Assembly: GCA_003415625.1 (NCBI GenBank)
Contig: PYIU01000011.1
Span: 571,001-635,000 of the forward strand
DNA length: 64,000 bases
Origin: Aquanectria penicillioides
Taxonomy: Eukaryota; Ascomycota; Sordariomycetes; Hypocreales; Nectriaceae
Direction: 5' to 3'
The notes beneath the pieces were generated by a model that had not been told where the DNA came from, did not search any database, and saw nothing but the letters and a program-made list of their open reading frames with translations. A program made the position numbers and the translations under genes. Positions 11,089 through 22,007 of the stretch are shown here, piece by piece (position 1 is the first letter of the stretch; each line of letters begins with the position of its first letter).

Positions 11089-14000
11089 ATGGATGAGGTC
11101 GCCTCTGTGGGCAACAGTACAGCGAGGCTAATACATATGGACGCGCCGCTATCTCACGCCAGCGGTGGCAGGCAATCCCTGCCCATATCGACTAACGGTC
11201 TCTCCCTGAGCGAAGTTCAACCCGTCAACGTCCGGATTCGCCATCTCGGAGTGTCCATCGACACGGCCTCTTCATGGACCAAGTCAGCCAGCCTTCTCGG
11301 GCTGGGACGCAAGTCTGCCGCACCACCAACCTCAAAGGACCTCCTCCAGCATGTCGGGGCTGACATTCAACCGGGATCGATCACAGCCATCATCGGGGCC
11401 AGCGGAGCCGGGAAGACGACTCTTCTGGACACCATCGCTGGGAGACTGAACAGCTCTCGGCTCCATCACTCTGGTACCATTACCTTCAACGGCCAAACAG
11501 GAATCCAAAACATAAGACATGCATACGTCACGCAACAAGATGTCCTATTACCAACGCTTACAGTCAGGGAGACTCTGCTATACGCAGCAGAGTTGCGTCT
11601 TTCGTCGAGTATGCCTGCCGATGAGCGCCGGAAGGTTGTCGAAGAAGTTATCAGTGAGTTGGGGTTACAGAACTGTGCTGACACGCGCATTGGAAGCGCA
11701 AGGCGTCGGGGATGTTCGGGAGGAGAAAAGAGACGTGTCAGCATCGGAGTTCAGCTCTTGGCAAACCCATCGGTTCTCTGTCTGGATGAGCCCACCACAG
11801 GCCTTGATGCCGCGAGTGCATATGAATTGGCACTCACATTGAAGAACCTGGCAGAAAGGGGCCGAGTAGTCATCATGTCCATCCACCAACCTCGGTCAGA
11901 AATCTGGGCCCTGCTCGATAACATCATTGTTCTGGCCAAAGGAAGTCCCGTCTACAGTGGTGATGCCTCACACTGTCTGGAGTGGTTCGAGGCAAACGGC
12001 TTCAAGATGCCGCCTTTTGTCAACCCGGCCGACTTTATCATCGATACCACCGCGATTGACCACCGAAAATTGCATCTCGAGGAGGAAAGCACCGCTCGGG
12101 TCAAGTCCCTCCACGCTGCTTGGTTAGCAGAAAGCGCAAAACGACTAGACCCTTTTACCTGGACGAATCACCCGGAGGGCACTGAGTCGAAGAAGGATGG
12201 CAACAAACGCCCGAATCTTTTTCGCCAGCTGCACATCTTGACGAGCCGGACTGTCAAGGTTACCTACCGAGATCCACTGGGCATGACCGCATCTATTGTT
12301 GAGGCCATTCTAATGGGCCTTGCAGTGGGCTACATGTTCTACAACGTCCCCCGCGATCAGGCAGGCATCAGGTCGCGACAGGGTTGTCTTTATGTTGCTG
12401 CAAGTCTCCAAGGATATCTGATGTTGATATACGAGACGTACCGGATGACACTGGATATCCCGACCTACGATCGAGAAGCTTCAGAGGGTTTCGTGAGTCC
12501 TTTAGCATTCATGCTTTCCCGCCGACTGGCTAGGTTACCAACCGAAGACATCCCAGCGCCGCTCATATTTTCTGTTTTGATTTACTTCCTAGCCGGCATG
12601 GAGCGCTCGGCCGATAAGTTCTTCATTTTCTGTGCCATTACCGTGTTGAATCATTATCTTGCTGTTACATGCGCAACGGCCTGCGTAGTCTTGTGTAGGC
12701 ACTTTGCTGGGGCGAGCTTGATTGCAAATTTGATGTACACGATACAAAGTCTTGCTTCTGGCATGACGATTCAGATCGACACGCTTCCAGTCTACGTCCG
12801 ATGGATACGGTGGATTACATACACTGTGAGATAAGTCTCGTTCATAAGCGAATATTTCTAACTGTTTGTAGTTCTACACCTTCAGTGCCTATTGCGCGAA
12901 CGAATTTCAAGGTCAATTTTATGACTGTCCTTATCCTGGCGACCGGAACAACCCACGATGCATTCAGTACAGCGGCGAGTATGTGATGAAGTCGCTCGGC
13001 TTTCCCCAAGACTGGACTGCCCGCGCCATTGGCGGCATGGTTGGGTGTTTTGCTTTTTTTCTGGTCTTTTCCATTGTTGGACTTTATTATTTCAAGCCCA
13101 AGATTGCCATCGCGCGAACCTCCAAACCCGGCGTCGACTCGGTTGCTGTCAAGAATAGGACGAGTGCAGAGGCGGCCGCCAAACTGCAACCCATCACCGT
13201 CGGCCTCGAGCAATTTTCTCTCACATTGGAAAAGAGGGTATTGTTCGGCAAGAAACCAGAACAGAAGACTATACTGCGCCCCATCGACGCGACATTCCAA
13301 GCCGGCGTGTTGAGTGTCGTCATTGGTCCTTCAGGCAGCGGAAAATCATCCCTATTAAACTCCATGGCACGAAGATTGCATAACTCTTTCGGCACGACGT
13401 ATTTTCAATCTGGTGAGATGACGGTGAACGGCCTAGTGCCTTCAGATTCAGTTGTGCAGTCTATCTGTTCGTATGTTCATCAAGACGATGAACTGCTACT
13501 ACCTGCATTGACAGTACGAGAGACCCTTCGATACGCGGCGGCATTACGACTACCCCGATTTATGACGACTCAGGAGAAATACCAACGCGCCGAGGAAGTA
13601 ATGATAAAACTGGGATTAAAAAGCTGTGCCAATGTCTTGATTGGAAACGAGGTGATCAGGGGTATTTCCGGCGGAGAGCGACGCCGGGTTTCCATCGCCA
13701 TTCAAATCCTCACCGAGCCCCGGGTCCTCTTGGTCGACGAACCCACATCCGGACTCGATGCGTTCACTGCTAATTCCATCATCAACGTGCTCCAGAGCCT
13801 GGCCGAAGAAGGACGAACAGTCATCATGGCGATCCATCAGCCTCGCTCCGACCTGTTTCAATATTTCGGCAACGTGCTGCTCATGGCACCAGGTGGCTCG
13901 TCGGTATACTTTGGACCTGGAAAAGACTTGGTCGAATACTTGCGCAGCTGCGGTTATGAGTGTCCTCTGCACACTAATCCAGCTGATTTTGCAGTGGATG

Positions 14001-15109
14001 TCATCACTATGCACCGCAAACAGGGCGAGGGCGAGGCAGAGAACCATGAACGGGTGCAGAAACTCGTCAACCTTTGGAGCGAGCGTTCAGAACAGGCCAA
14101 TACAGAGCCCAAGACGGACCTGAGTTCTGAACAAGTGGTTGAGGAAATCGGACGACGTAATGGCAAAGATCAGGTCCAAACATCGATTTCCCCCATTGGG
14201 TTGCCCAAGAAAACTGTTGCTGCGCCGGCAGAGTTTGGATTATATCTGCGCAAAAGAACGCCCTTTTTCGTTTCTTTTCCGTTGCTAGTGCGTCGAGCTT
14301 GGCTCAATATCCGTCGTCAGCCGCAGTTAGTTATTGCTCGACTAGGACAATGCAGCGGCGTCGCGCTGGTGTTTACATTGTTCTTCGCCCCGATTGGCAG
14401 CGACTATTTATCTGTGCAAACGCAAATGGGCTTCTTCACACAGGTGGGAGGCTTTTACGTCATTGGTATGCTTAACAGCGCGGCCATTTACCCCAACGAG
14501 CGAGACGTGGTTTACAGGGAAGATGAAGATGGCGTGTTTGGCCTAGATTCGTTCCTGGCTGCGTACTCAATCATCGAGTTTCCTTTTGAAGTTTTAAACT
14601 CTCTTCTGTTTGGAATTTGTGCTGTTTTCGCTGTTGGTCTCCCTCGCACGGTCACAATGTTCTTTATCAGCACCTTTGCATGCTTCAGCGGCCTGTCGTG
14701 CGGCGAGAGCCTGGGCATCATGTTCAACACGGTGTTCTCGCACACGGGCTTTGCTTTCAACCTCACGGGCGTCATCATCGCCCTGGCCAACAGTATGGCG
14801 GGAATTTTGTCAATCGACATGCCGGCTCTTTTCAAAGGCGCAAACTACATGTCGCCGGTGCGGTACCAGGTCCGGGCATTGGGCTATTACTCGATGCGAG
14901 GGCGTGGATTTACGTGCAACGAGGACCTATTCGCCGGGCAAGGATGTCCGGTGCACACGGGCGAGGAAGCTTTGGACTTGTATAAACTCGACGAGGATCC
15001 GTTGATTGGCGTGGTGGGCATGGCAGCTTGCGTGGTGATTTACCGAGCATTAGCGTGGGTGCTGCTCAGGGTGGTGAAGGGAAAGTGGAGGCGCAATGAT
15101 ACTAATTAA
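11089..15109 (+). CDS. full-length ABCG (WHITE-type) ABC transporter
   Basis: Exons 11089-12825 and 12872-15109 encode about 1324 residues arranged NBD-TMD-NBD-TMD, as two tandem WHITE-type halves. The first half has Walker A GASGAGKTT (near residue 103), signature CSGGEKRR (near 209) and Walker B VLCLDEPTTGLD. The second has GPSGSGKSS (near 731), ISGGERRR and VLLVDEPTSGLD. Both nucleotide sites look complete. Each half ends in a block of about six hydrophobic helices, and a Cys-containing loop follows the first block. Human half-size relatives ABCG5/G8 and ABCG1 move sterols. Fungal full-length members are plasma-membrane or internal exporters of lipids or drugs. Position beside two sterol reductases, with a shared divergent promoter, makes a sterol or steroid cargo a reasonable inference, not a demonstrated one. 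Confidence 0.92.
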
Positions 15110-15869
15110 TGAGCTTGTTTGCGTTTTTGGATTGATGCATTTAAAGGTTTGAAAGCGAAAGTCAAGATGCAATGGAAGAAAGAGGCGTCCGGAGTTTACA
15201 TGCTGTACGAGATACGGGGCAGTTAGCGACATCAAATAGTGCTTGTTAAGATAGAACTGGATTTTGAATAGACTTTGTGGTATAAATCCGGTTCCAGACA
15301 TGGCAAAATGTAAGGTCTTGGCCTAAGCGGTTATTCATGGTGATTCCTCTGGTTTCAAATCTCAGAACACGTTTCTTTGGTCCTCTACGTTGTCCGCAAC
15401 GGTCGAGAATAGCCTTGTCTGTCTGCTTGCGTAACTAATACTAAGAGTCCTCGCAAACGGTGCTGTCACGTTAAATTCACCTGACCTTTGTAAATGAACG
15501 AAATACGTCACTTAAAGGCAACCTCTCGTACGCAGCTCTTTCTTATACCTGGGGAAACCTCCCCGACATCCGGAAATCAAGATCAACCGATCTTGCTTCC
15601 AGGCGACAAAGAACTTTCATAATGCGCTTTAACAGTTGCAGAAATATAGGGTTATATCTTGGATTTGAATTGATGCCATCTGCATCAACAGGATAGAAGT
15701 TTCTGTGTCCTTTGTTGTATTCAGCAGCTGACACCTAGCCTCCTGAAAGGCATGGGGCGCGAGAGTTTACCTAGCTATAAAAAAAACCCAATATATATCA
15801 GCGAATGTATACATATGGCAACAAGATTTCTGGCGGGCTAAACAAAAAAAAAGTAGGGCAGACTTCATG
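15110..15869. other. intergenic, no gene seen
   Basis: This is the 3' flank of the ABCG gene followed by AT-rich DNA with short A-runs near 15780 and 15845. Nothing coding was recognised. Confidence 0.5.
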
Positions 15870-15951
15870 CGACGCGGGCCTGATTCGAACAGACGCCTCC
15901 GAGGAGATGTGATTTCTAGTCACACGCATTAGACCACTCTGCCACCGCGCC
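15870..15951 (-). tRNA. tRNA-Ser (anticodon AGA)
   Basis: Read on the minus strand, GGCGCGG at the 5' end pairs with CCGCGTC at the 3' end (one G-U pair). The anticodon stem TGTGA/TCACA encloses the loop CTAGAAA with AGA as anticodon. A long variable arm (CTCC...GGAG) and the T-arm TTCGAATC follow, and the discriminator base is G. All are typical of class II tRNA-Ser. There is no intron. Confidence 0.93.
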
Positions 15952-17017
15952 TATTTCTTGATACCAGTCAGATGGTGTGGCAAATCGAAGCCAGATTAGC
16001 CAAATGAGGGATTGTCTCTCATGCCCACACAGATACGCCAGACCTCAAGGAGTCCAAGTTAGGGTCATTTATCTAGGACATGTTGGATAACGACTTTTTG
16101 CGGAGAGACTCGGAGCTGGTAGGTGAGGTAAAAAGCGTCCTGCAACGGGAATATTGGGACCGTCCATGAGTGTCATGGAAGAAGTTGCTCTAGCAAGAGA
16201 CACACTGGGTGTGGTTGGCGACAAGAGCGTCCCCCTTGGAGCCTTTAACGCATGCTTTTTGTTCATATGGCGCTGCATGACATCAGGGATCAGAGCCCTG
16301 CGTCCGATTTAAAGAATGATAAACATCTAACTTAGTATGTTATTGTTGAATTAGAGGCATGGAACATCAGGGCTCCAGGATATCACGTGAGGAATAGAGG
16401 TCCCTTCAGGGCTGATTCGGGCAGGGCTCGGCCCCCTAGACCTGTGTTAGTAAGCAACAGAGATCTAGACCTCCCTGACCTCAAGGGCGGGAGCCACAGT
16501 GAATAGATACACAATACACACACATGTTCAGGGTCATCAAATGGTCATACAGGCTATCCAACAAATGATAATGTGGCCGACTCAGGGGGATGGCGGTGTT
16601 GTGGGGACCCACTCTAAATACGTGGTCGCCCAAATTGGCTAGCAGACCGAAAATGCATTCTACCGAATTTATACCGATACCCGGCCAACCCAAACACGCT
16701 TTGAACGACACGCTCCTAACGGCACATTCCCTAACTTCCTCCCACGCCGACGGAGACAGTATCTCAAGAGACTGTTTCAGGCAACCCTGCTCAGCTCAGC
16801 TCGTATCACTGTATGACCCTAGGAGCACTCTCGTCAACTAACGACCCAGATATAGTCAAGCCCTTCCCTTTTAGGCGCCGAGTTGTGGACCTTGCTCCCA
16901 AGCGGACTTGTGTCAGGTAGTAGTTGGTTTTAATTGTGGCACTTCAAATTTGGTCCTGTCGGCAACCACTTGAACCAAACCATTCTCCCTCTACTGCTTG
17001 AGCCGAATAGCTCTATA
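15952..17017. other. intergenic with one dispersed-repeat copy
   Basis: Apart from the repeat at 16583-16652 nothing is recognised. A 69-residue minus-strand frame at 16069-16278 begins with a basic, zinc-finger-like stretch but has no complete Cys2His2 motif and is not called. Confidence 0.45.
16583..16652. repeat. dispersed repeat, copy B
   Basis: Positions 16594-16619 repeat 1560-1585 exactly, on the same strand. Similarity continues for about 30 more bases, where copy A looks C-to-T degraded. An LTR start (TGTTG...) is possible; the other end of such an element was not found. Confidence 0.55.
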
Positions 17018-18327
17018 ATGCCTCCAAGGCGGTCCTACAAGAAGAGCACAGCTGGATGCAAGACCTGTAAACGGAGGAGGGTGAAGGTAAGCACCACATG
17101 TCCTTCACGGTGCCGGGCACTGTAGGCATGACTGACCGAGTATTCAGTGCGACGAGATTCACCCAAAATGTGGACAATGCAATAAACACGGTGTTTTATG
17201 TGATTTCGCATCTACAAGCCCCAGCTCCACAGCATATATGGCACTAGCTCAAGAACCTGAACCGCTTCAGCCATTAACCCGGGCGCATTACCCCGAGAGC
17301 CAACGTTACTACCGTTGTTGTCATCTCCGTTGCGGAATGGGAGGTTGATAGAGATGCGCCTGATTCATCATTGCACAATTATGACATGCGAAACGATGTA
17401 AGCCGGGTTATCCCTTTTAAACCATGCTCTTGTGCAAAGTCGCCTGCTGACAAGTCTTGTAGGCGCGTGGTACAGGACGCTCGGCTTCGGCACATCTGGT
17501 CTACAGAAGTGCCTTCTATGGCTTTCCAAGGTGGTCCTTCCAATCATTATCTCTTGAATCTTCTTCTCGCTACCTCTGCTCTGCATCTTCGATGCCTGCA
17601 GCCAAGCGACCACGAAGTCCGAATGGCATCCTCACACTATCTCGACTTGGGGCTCCAGAAGTTTATTGGGATGCTCGGCGAAATCACCGAGGAGAACTCA
17701 CCTTTCATTTTCGTTTCCAGTGTTTTAGTTGCGCTGTACGCGTCTGTCTCACGTCTAGAACCGAAATTCAACAACCAGTACTCCGTGCCTAGTGCCTGGT
17801 TCCGGACGGTGCGTGGAATCAGCACTATTGCTTCTATCAGCCGATCTGGGATCAGGAAGTCTAATCTTGAGTCGATACTTCTCAAGGATCAGCCCTTATC
17901 TTCTAGATGGGTCATGGACGGCGATGCCTTATTTGCGGAACTCCTGGTGGGACTGGAAGATGCAAGCTTAGACCTAGAGCGTATGACTGCCTATGTTAAT
18001 TCTGTGAGGTATCTAAGTTGGGCTTATGGTTTGTACCTGGCTCAGGAAGAGAAGGAAATTGTGCGAAGACATGTTCTGGCGTTCCCAACTGCTGTATCTG
18101 AACAGTATATCTCGCTCCTAGAATGCCACGACCCTCGAGCTCTGGTCATCACGGCACATTTCTTTGGATTAGTCACCTTTGTGGATGAAATTTGGTGGTT
18201 ACAAGGATCCGCCAATAATGAGATAATGGGGATTTTAACGCTTGTTCCAGATAATTGGTTATGGGCGATGAAATGGCCGGTTGAACAGATCCAACATAGA
18301 GATGTTAGGCTGCAAATATGCACGTGA
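17018..18327 (+). CDS. Zn2Cys6 transcription factor, sterol-uptake-control (Upc2)-like
   Basis: The start MPPRRSYKKSTAGCKTC leads into a complete zinc cluster whose cysteines fall at about residues 14, 17, 24, 31, 34 and 41. An intron at 17087-17147 splits the cluster just before the third cysteine. The best model is exons 17018-17086, 17148-17304, 17352-17397 and 17463-18327, about 378 residues. The 47-nt intron at 17305-17351 is inferred, because the frame otherwise stops near 17349; a one-base frameshift is the alternative. After the linker, LIHHCTIMTCETM and then RHIWSTEVPSMAFQ and LLLATSALHLRC match the regulatory domain of Upc2-like fungal regulators. That family label is broad and does not prove sterol control. 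It lies 2 kb downstream of the ABCG gene. Confidence 0.8.
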
Positions 18328-19946
18328 TTCAATTGTCTGCGTTAGTAGCTTGTTAGTAGGCGGTAATAAAGACATTGGTTCTACTGCTCTTTAGGGTTAA
18401 GACAAAGAATAATTCCTGGACGATATAATTTCAGATAATATCATGCCTTGAAAATTCTCTACCCATGACATCGGTTTATCTATCTATTTCGCTAATGTGT
18501 CGTATTGGGTACCTCTACTACTAATTTGGAAGGTGTTAGATATTTCCCACATAGGATCCAGTTAATAGCCAGGAGGTAATAACCTTATAGGGACGCTCTA
18601 TATTTTTAGCTGATATCTGGATTGAAAGGGTCCTATGTTCCTCATAATCAGGCTAATTACTATTTGGGATCTAGAGTATGAGGCTTGCACATTGAGGAGA
18701 CTCCATCTCTTCAGCTTTCAATATAACTTCGCTACCTCAATACTCTCTGATGCATTAGCAGAAGAAACAGTACTATTTACAGTTGTTTAGTAATAACGGT
18801 CTGCTAAATGAACCTTGAGTTTAACAGACATTGGTTTATTAATTAGCATAACCCAGACCAGACTATTTTACTATGTGGTTGCATACTTGCAAGTTTCGAT
18901 CAATGACGAAGGTAATCGCATGTGTAATGATGAATTTCTACGATCTTCAATCCATTATTAAACTGAACACATCAAAGCACGAGGTAAAAGCTCTACTACG
19001 GTACTCGCAGGTTGCTATTTCCTAATGAGAATTTACTACGCTATTGTGTTAAATAGTATAATAGGGGCTGATTTATTTATTGTGAAAGATTGTATCGTTG
19101 TATTTTAACACTCTGGATGTCTAATTCTTAATTTACTGAGGAGGTAATACTAGGACATAAAATAGCTCAATATTGTAGCTTGTTTTAGCCATTGTCAATA
19201 TCGCAAGCTAATATGTAAACTAATATGCTGCTATTGTAGTCATATAATGATATAAAGACATTGAGGCCTAAGTAATATATGTTGTAATGTTGCTCAGTTA
19301 ATGAACGTGTGACACTGCGTGGCTATTGGGATATCACTTTTTGCTTTCCGGTGACTTTAATAGTGACTACGGGTATCACATCAGCATGCGGTGATCGAAA
19401 AAGTCATTGGAGCCCGGGGTGGCGGCTCAGTATGCAGCTAGGATTTCTGAAAAATTGTGCTTGATGGTGCTAATAGTTCTCTACATCAACGTTTCACTTT
19501 TCAAGTAAAGGGCCTTCTAGAAGGTCTTGCAACAAGTCGTAAACAATTGAATCATCGATATATATATTTGTTACCAACTATAATATTGTTGAATAGCCGA
19601 CTGCGCCAAAAGTGTAAGGTCGCCTTACTTATGTTACAGTACAACCAGCTATTCTAGACCATAGGTCTCCAATCCAACAAATATACATGCGTATGGTGAG
19701 CGAGTGGAAAGCTGGACTCAAAAGTTTATTCGCCAATTCACCATTACAGAAGTCCTTCCTGCTCCTTATTTCCGAGTCCTATTTTGCGCATTCACTTTCC
19801 CACAGTTTCAAATAATGCACAAGCACAAAATGACTTTCTCATCTCGCTGACACAAATGGTTATAAGGAATGTCGAATTAGCTATGACCATATAGGAATTA
19901 CTACCTCACACACTCCTAATCTTATCTATAGCCATGAATATCAGGC
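18328..19946. other. AT-rich gene-free stretch
   Basis: Composition is more AT-rich than the flanking genes, with many stops in all frames and no repeated unit recognised. It may be partly degraded repeat DNA. No gene is seen. Confidence 0.5.
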
Positions 19947-20939
19947 TCAGGGAAGCGCAAGAGTCCGCCGCAACCACGCTGATCGTGTTTCTCTAGCAAT
20001 TGTTGACAGGGTCGCGTTCGGGGCTAGTAGGTCGAATCCATGGAACCCACCAGGCCAGACATGTAGTTCTGCCTGCACACCACTTGCCCAGAGTTGGGTG
20101 GCATAAGAAACTGCTTCGTCTCGAAAAACTTCAGCAGAGCCGACGTCGATGAAGGCTGGCGGAAGGCCAGTGAGGTCTTTGGCACGAGACGGGGCGGCGT
20201 AAATACTGACATGGTCGCCTCCACGCCGATCACCCAGCAGACAAGCCCAGCCGGTTTGGTTGCTGCCCTGACTCCAGGTGCCCTCTTCGACATACTGCTG
20301 GCTCGAAACAGTTGTGTTCCGATCGTCTAGCATAGGGCATATCAGTACCTGGGCCCGCAGTGCTGGTATACCACGATCTCGAGCCAACAAAGCTGTGCCC
20401 GCCGCTAATCCACCTCCCGCCGAGGATCCTGCGATAATCAAGTTATTCTTATCAATCCCCAGCTTATCGGCGTGTTTATTCATCCATAGGAGTCCTGCAT
20501 AGCAGTCCTCGATCGGGGCAGGATCTGGATGCTCCGGAGGAAGCCGATATTCGACCGAAACGCACACGGCACCAAGGTCTACTACCCAGTCGAGGATAGT
20601 TCCAATTCCTAGAAAGCGGTTCCCAGCTATCATTCCGCCCCCATGTGTATAATAAATACCCGGATTGATTGGTTCAGTCTGGTTTAGCGAGCGTTTCACA
20701 TTGTTCGTTGGACTTGGTAGCGCTCGAAAGATCGATACAATTAAATCGCCCCCTGGACCAGCGATAGTGCGCTCCTCATGTTTGATGGGTCGTCCAGCAA
20801 GAATGACTTCGATGTTAGGGCTGGAAAGTGCTCGCACTTTATCAATATCAGCCACCGTGACAGTCGGCGTAAAGCTAAGCCTGGCAAGAATCACTTCCAG
20901 TTCTGGGTCATAGGCCGGCCGGGGACGAGTAGAAGGCAT
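19947..20939 (-). CDS. alpha/beta hydrolase (HSL-type esterase/lipase)
   Basis: The frame is open to a Met at 21044, but the Met at 20939 (MPSTRPRPAYDPE) is the likelier start and gives 330 residues. It has the hormone-sensitive-lipase hallmarks: oxyanion motif HGGG near residue 99, nucleophile elbow GSSAGG with Ser near 173, acid region DVGSAEVFRDE and histidine in GGFHGFD. No introns and no signal peptide are apparent with this start, so it is probably intracellular. Family members hydrolyse short-chain esters or modify secondary metabolites; the substrate cannot be predicted. It is divergent from the MFS transporter gene that starts 1.07 kb away. Confidence 0.9.
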   Translation of the reverse strand: MPSTRPRPAYDPELEVILARLSFTPTVTVADIDKVRALSSPNIEVILAGRPIKHEERTIAGPGGDLIVSIFRALPSPTNNVKRSLNQTEPINPGIYYTHGGGMIAGNRFLGIGTILDWVVDLGAVCVSVEYRLPPEHPDPAPIEDCYAGLLWMNKHADKLGIDKNNLIIAGSSAGGGLAAGTALLARDRGIPALRAQVLICPMLDDRNTTVSSQQYVEEGTWSQGSNQTGWACLLGDRRGGDHVSIYAAPSRAKDLTGLPPAFIDVGSAEVFRDEAVSYATQLWASGVQAELHVWPGGFHGFDLLAPNATLSTIARETRSAWLRRTLALP

Positions 20940-22007
20940 CGTGTACGCTCCGATCTGACTTGGGTTTAGCTCCAGGCAAAAGTTGAATATCAAGGGGCAG
21001 ATTACCAAAGGGCTATGAATCAAAAATAGAGCTTCCAATTGCAATCGTTGACAAGACAGAACATTTGGCCAACACCAAGTCCAAAGTAGAAACCAATAAG
21101 CAAGAGAGTTCTAACTTCCGTTAAAATCATCTGGAGGCTTTGTCTTATGTACTTGATGTGGATGAGACATAGCTAATAGACCGGTCCCTGTTTAGCTTAG
21201 ATACTTAGCGTTCGCGTTCGCGTTCGCGTTCGGTGTGCCCGGAACCGGGATGGAACTGATCAGCAGCATCACTATGTGGGGCGCGGCACGGACCTGGAAG
21301 TTGGAACTAACGAGCTATGTGACAGAATAGGCACGCCTTAACTCGCGTTCACACGACTAAAGCATAACCACGTTATATTGTTCATGGCATGTCTCCACAA
21401 CCTAACCTACAACAAACACAGTTGGCCACACCCCAAGGTGCGATGGAGCGATTGTTACTATTGAATTGTACGTCTCAACCAAGGGCTCCATATTAACCAC
21501 GTCTTCTTTCTTCTCAGAAATAATGCACTAGACAGGGTTGATATAGGAGTCTACGTAAGTAGCAACGTGGGAATAAGTGCCGAGGCCGGAAACATCTGCA
21601 ATGCCCAGCCGCTGATGTTGCCCGAGAGACCTTAGTAACCACCAAGGGCAGCTACTATCACCATATTTTTATCCATATGGCTCTTTAGATAACAAGCGGC
21701 CTTGACTGCCACGTCCAACATCCCTGATTGCCAAGCATCTTCCTCTAGTAGAGGCGGTGACGACGACAACCCGGCGGACCCATCTGCGACGCTAAGGTGA
21801 ACGCGAACGCGAGAATGGTGAAGGTACATATCAAAATCCTAAGGGAGAGAAAATCCATTCGCTTCGTCTTCTGATATAAAAACATTATCACCTTCCCTTT
21901 GAGATTTAGGATTCTGTTCCAAATTCTCCAACTGCCCATAAACATCTTGAGGAGCCCGAACCAGACATATCGTCTATTAGTGAGCATCTGGCGGCCAACT
22001 TCTAACC
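20940..22007. promoter_or_regulatory. divergent intergenic region with GCGTTC hexamer repeats
   Basis: It separates the minus-strand esterase from the plus-strand MFS gene and must hold both promoters. A (GCGTTC)4 microsatellite lies at 21208-21231, and the inverse word GAACGC occurs twice near 21791-21802. No other motif was recognised. Confidence 0.45.

Noticed and set aside
16069..16278. Minus-strand frame starting with a basic, zinc-finger-like stretch
   Set aside because: No complete C2H2 motif and no continuation; at best a tiny relic.
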